Source: Xestospongia muta
Taxonomy: Eukaryota; Porifera; Demospongiae; Haplosclerida; Petrosiidae
Length of the DNA stretch: 64,000 nt
Reading direction: 5' to 3'
NCBI GenBank assembly: GCA_963693285.1
Contig: OY848918.1
Coordinates: forward strand, 1,285,001-1,349,000
The notes under the pieces were generated by a model. It did not search any database and had not been told where the DNA came from. It was given only the letters and a program-made list of their open reading frames with translations. The translations under genes were made by a program, and so were the position numbers. This document shows, in pieces, positions 60,027 through 64,000 of this stretch (positions are counted from its first letter, which is position 1; each line of letters starts with the position of its first letter).

Positions 60027-61684
60027 TCATTGAACCATCTCAACTATTTTTATTATGAAACATTTTCTTCTTGCTAACAAACAAAGACACATCAAGACAT
60101 TCTCCAGGAAGACAAAGAATAGATGCCTCATTTGGTTGTTGTGTAGTCCTTGAGGATACACATCATGAACATGCATAATATCAAAACTAGAAATTGTTAA
60201 ATATACATGCTTTTGTAAGCTCATGCTATTCATCAATGCTGACAAACCCTCTTATGTAAGTAGTGTGCTGGCAGCATACCTCTACAAATTCAATAAAATC
60301 CTCTATTGCACTGTGTGTGATATTGTATCTTCCAAAGATTCCTTGTTCTCCATGTTAAACAACATGTGCTTACTTGCATTCACCCTATAGGATTTGTCCC
60401 ATTGACTTACTCAACCAACATCTATATAGCAATGGTGACAGTCTAAATAATTATTTGTCATCATAACATACGAGATAAAAGATAATTCATTGCTGCAATG
60501 GCTTGAAGTTGTTCTTATGTCTTGTCATGTTTCTTCTTAAATGTTTGAAGTAGCTTGTCTTCTTTAGGAAGATGATATACCTTGGCATCAGCAATATTGT
60601 CATATGACGTCTTCTTACACAAATTAGCTAAAATAGCAACTAAAATGAATTAAGATAGAAGGCCATTACAATAAAGAACTGAGTGCACTGTCAAAATATA
60701 TTTTATAACAAGTACATGCAGTTACCTATTTGATCAGTGAATGCTTTATTGGTAGGTTCTAATCTATTAAAATTCAGCATACACACATTTTGGGAATAGC
60801 CAAAGGAAGCACTGGCTAAGACTCTTTTCAGCATTTCCAGGTAGTTCAATTAGTGTGATCTTGCCACAGCTGGTTGATTGAAGCCACCAATTGTGAGACT
60901 TGTATTTGCCATGGAAACATTTGCTTCACCTGTAACAGTAAAATGATATATAGCTTTTCATTTCAAAACATGGCATTTTAATGGTCTAATGATAAAAACC
61001 TAGTATTTTCTTTGACATATGTAAAGGCATGTGCAAGTTAATATTATTGTTAAAATTGTTGATAAGAATACATATAGTGGTAATAGGTATGTGTGATGGG
61101 TGTTAATACACTTGTGTCTGTAGAGGTAATTGTTGTAACTAAACATTTCTTCTAGTCAAGAGGTTAGGATTGAATAACTCTATGAACATGGATACCTCAT
61201 GTGAATCTGTTAGACCCCGGCTACTATAAAGCTAAATCTTGGTAAGAAAGGTTGACAATTCATCATACATAACCAGCAAGCATCCTACGTTTTCAACCAT
61301 AAACACAGCCATCCTCTCAAATGTAGCATCCTGCATAAGCCATACTGGATCTGTATCTATTTAAAAGTACATACATTACATTAGGTTTTGTCCAGGAAAA
61401 GTGGAAGCAGTATTGTCCATAATTAGTGATATGTATTGGTATACCTGAGCAATTTGCAGGATTGTCAGCAAGAATTGACACATAGTTGTCTTGCGACTGC
61501 TAGTTGGCATATTAATTGTCAGCCACATAAGAGCAGGTTCTACCAGCCAGTTCCAGACACTATGACTACAGCAAGTGAAATGACAAAACTTGTCCATATA
61601 ATCAACAAATTCCTGTTGAAGGGATCTAACCCCAACTACTAAACTCGTGTCACAGGTTAGTGTTGTGGTAGACAAAATGCACAT
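60027..61684 (-). pseudogene. DUF3987-like ATPase gene, decayed
   Basis: The minus-strand block 61,376-61,684 includes NWLVEPALMWLTINMPTSSR followed by KTTMCQFLL, resembling the Walker A region of DUF3987 (primase/helicase-like) proteins. The next block, about 61,160-61,370, reads DPVWLMQDATFERMAVF, GCLLVMYDELSTFL (Walker B-like, D-E). A block at 60,740-60,935 reads TSLTIGGFNQPAVARSH and then FNRLEPTNKAFTDQ, matching the region after Walker B. Stops and shifts interrupt the pieces. DUF3987 proteins are often tied to mobile elements. Identification is from motif order only. Confidence 0.5.
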
Positions 61685-61798
61685 GGCTGGACATGTTGAT
61701 TATGGTGTAAAAGCAACTGTGATCTCAAACCTTTTAGTGACTTAAATGATGTAAGTGCATGTATTATTCTTGTTTATGATCTTTGTAAACACGTGTAG

Positions 61799-62023
61799 GT
61801 GGACAAAGAATTTTGTGAACAGATGTTTTCTTGGTTATCTCAATACACCAAGATAACACATAGAATGGATGACCACAAGTGTATATATTTTATTCTATAC
61901 TTGTGTGAGCTCTGCAACAGTAGTGATATTGAAAAACTAAAACATGTTAACTTCATGCAATCTGAATTCATCCCATTTACAAATACACTGATAGCATATA
62001 TATTACATATTATAATTGTTTAA
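61799..62023 (+). pseudogene. Transposase C-terminal fragment (KDZ-like)
   Basis: The plus-strand stretch after a TGTAG acceptor reads DKEFCEQMFSWLSQYTKITH, then MDDHKCIYFILYLCELCN. The E-Q-x-F-S-W-L-S, I-T-x-x-M and Y-L-C-E-L-x-N pattern resembles the end of KDZ (Kyakuja-Dileera-Zisupton) transposases. Nothing upstream could be assigned. It borders the 83-bp minisatellite. Confidence 0.4.
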
Positions 62024-62084
62024 TTTGCAGATTCTTTGCTCAGGTGAAAAACAGAGGACTATAGTGTCATTGCACCATCTACTT

Positions 62085-63260
62085 GTGCATGATAGAGTGG
62101 GTAGGATGTGCATAGTATGGTGGGAAGGAATTCCATTGGACTGTCTAACTTATCCAACAGTACAGTCGGATAAGACAATCAGTGGGACAATACTTGGTTG
62201 TGTTGACAAGGAATCCCATTGGACCATCTAACTTATCCCACAGTACAGTGGGGTAAGATAGATAGTGGGGCAATACTTAGTTGTGGTGGGAAGGAATCTC
62301 ATTGGACTGTCTAACTTATCCCACAGTACAGTGGGATATGATAGACGGTGGTACAATACTTTCTTGTAGTGGGAAGGAATCCCACTGGATTGTCAAACCT
62401 ATCCCACAGTACAGTGGGATAGGATAGATGGTGGGACAATAGTTGGTTGTGGTGGGAAGGAATCCCATTGGACTGTCAAACCTATCCCACAGTACAGTGG
62501 GATATGATAGACGGTGGTACAATACTTTCTTGTAGTGGGAAGGAATCCCACTGGATTGTCAAACCTATCCCACACTACAGTGAGATGGGATAGATGGTGG
62601 GACAATAGTTAGTTGTGGTGGGAAGGAATCCCACTGAATTATCAAACCTATCCCACAGTACAGTGGGATAGGATAGATGGTGGGACAATAGTTGGTTGTG
62701 GTGGGAAGGAATCCCATTGGACTGTCAAACCTATCCCACAGTACAGTGAGATATGATAGACGGTGGTACAATACTTTCTTGTAGTGGGAAGGAATCCCAC
62801 TGGATTGTCAAACCTATCCCACACTACAGTGAGATGGGATAGATGGTGGGACAATAGTTAGTTGTGGTGGGAAGGAATCCCATTGGACTGTCAACCTTAT
62901 CCCATAGTACAGTGAGATAGGATAGACAATGGGATGATACTTGGTTGTGGTGAGTGAGAAGGAATCCCATTGAGCTGTCTAACTTATCCCACAGTACAGT
63001 GGGATAGGATAGACAGTGGGATAATACTTGGTTGTGGTGAGAAAGAATTCCATTGAGCTGTCTAACTTATCCCACAGTACAGTGGGATAGGATAGACAAT
63101 GGGATGATACTTGGTTGTGGTGGGAATGAATCCCATTGAGCTGTCTAACTTATCCCACAGTACAGTTGGATAGGATAGACGGTGGGACAATACTTGGTTG
63201 TGGTGGGATGAAAGCCCATTGAGCTGTCTAACATGTCCCACTATACAGTGAGATAAGGTG
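62085..63260. repeat. 83-bp hairpin minisatellite, 249-bp higher-order repeat
   Basis: About 14 tandem units of roughly 83 bp. Each contains CCTATCCCAC-AGTACA-GTGGGATAGG or a close variant, a 10-bp stem with a 6-base loop. It is followed by GGTGGGACAATA, TTGGTTGTGGTGGGAAGGAA and TCCCATTGGACTGTC. Between 62,316 and 62,860 the variants recur every 249 bp (three units). Confidence 0.9.
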
Positions 63261-63439
63261 GTTGATATGAAAATAAAACTAATCCACTGAATTGTATGAC
63301 AGTCCATGGAATGTCATACATATCTGAGGGTGTAGTTTAACTGATACATTGAGGCTTTAGCAATAGGATTCTTTAATCCTGTCTATTGTACCTTGGGACT
63401 ACTATTTTAAATTCTTAATTGTCTTCTTAAACTCTATAG

Positions 63440-63990
63440 TAGAGGAGAGGAATTACGAAGTATTTTGATGGCAAACTTGGACATCTCTCGTATATTAACT
63501 CCAGATATGATCTCAATGTCTTCAGTATCTCCAATCTCATTCTTAACTAATTGATCTAACTTACTTCAACAATGGAGTCACAGAGATAAGAATTTGATAT
63601 ATAATGACATGTTCATCAATTTGAGTGAAAATTTTCAATTGATTTGTAGAGATACCCACATTTTTTCTAGTAATTGAAAATAAGTATAATGAATGGCTTG
63701 TCTCCTAATCTTACTCATGACGTTGTGAGTAAACTTTAGGTCTGCTCTCAATAGCATTAGTGCTGCTTAAAATGGAAATAAATACTTATTATATAATGTT
63801 TATATTACTTTATCAACGAGACTTCTAATTCATCAGTTAATCCAGTAGTGGACAAATCATTATATGAAGACATTTGTGCTTTATAAGTATAAAATTTGAG
63901 AGCATTGTTACTGTAAGACAGAACATGAGTATGTCACAATTTGTATCATAATTATTATGACTAACCTATGATTATACACATCATCACAAG
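63440..63990 (-). pseudogene. Receptor cytoplasmic-tail paralogue at window edge
   Basis: Minus-strand exon-like text at 63,812-63,880 reads SSYNDLSTTGLTDELEVSLI, parallel to 1,935-2,010. A second short stretch follows an acceptor near 63,765 (TTTTAAG, then CAGCACTAATGC). The rest of the gene would lie past the window end. Confidence 0.35.
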
Positions 63991-64000
63991 CATATAGACT

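Noticed and set aside
57760..63310. Several 65-115 residue open frames across the minisatellites
   Set aside because: They repeat at the minisatellite period in several frames on both strands; no evidence of translation.
1..64000. tRNA, rRNA or riboswitch genes
   Set aside because: None with a convincing conserved core was seen by eye.

Overview
This is an AT-rich, intron-containing animal genomic window. Introns are mostly 45-500 bp with GT..AG ends. A demosponge such as Amphimedon is my best guess, inferred from short introns, Ig/FN3 receptor genes with tyrosine-rich tails and the dense mix of DNA transposons. No bacterial or organellar features were seen. Few complete host genes are present: most recognisable coding sequence belongs to transposons or to a cluster of related receptor genes, all read from the minus strand.

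Layout. 0.7-2.1 kb: a retroelement integrase zinc-finger scrap and a receptor-tail paralogue. 3.0-3.7 kb: a possible small plus-strand gene start. 3.8-6.2 kb: a degenerate Ty3/gypsy-like element with integrase placed before reverse transcriptase (Gmr1-like order), broken at 6.18 kb by a nearly full-length CR1/L2-type LINE (6.2-9.9 kb). 10.8-13.8 kb: receptor gene 1 (signal peptide, Ig, FN3-like modules, TM, tyrosine-motif tail). 14.2-15.5 kb: a second LINE remnant.

16.4-39.5 kb: a nest of transposons. A pogo-type element (terminal repeats near 16.45 and 39.54 kb; broken transposase; Ulp1-PHD protease gene; an array of duplicated mini-exons) is interrupted by a 17.8 kb unit, 17,117-34,956. That unit has TATGG..CCATA inverted ends and carries a decayed HECT-ligase gene plus an intact integrase exon. 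The HECT gene lies in two 3,727 bp inverted arms (20,378-24,104 and 26,298-30,024) that look more than 99% identical by eye, around a 2.2 kb core encoding the integrase.

40.5-47.5 kb: receptor gene 2, with a long multi-exon cytoplasmic tail rich in Y-x-N motifs. 47.6-47.8 kb: a long hairpin. 49,025-52,803: a compact transposon with TACGG..CCGTA ends, a 6-bp target duplication (GATACA) and two convergent multi-exon genes (a SAM-like/zinc-ribbon protein and an integrase). It is a relative of the 17.8 kb unit and sits inside an older short element (48,518-53,019). 56.6-57 kb and 63.4-64 kb: more receptor-tail paralogues. 57.8-59.2 kb and 62.1-63.3 kb: minisatellites, the second an 83-bp hairpin repeat with a 249-bp higher-order period. 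Between them lies a broken DUF3987-type gene and a transposase-like tail.

The two integrase elements share one plan: a multi-exon accessory gene on one strand converging tail-to-tail on a DDE integrase gene. One uses a HECT ligase, the other a SAM-like protein. Exon limits are read by eye, and all family names come from motif recognition without searches.
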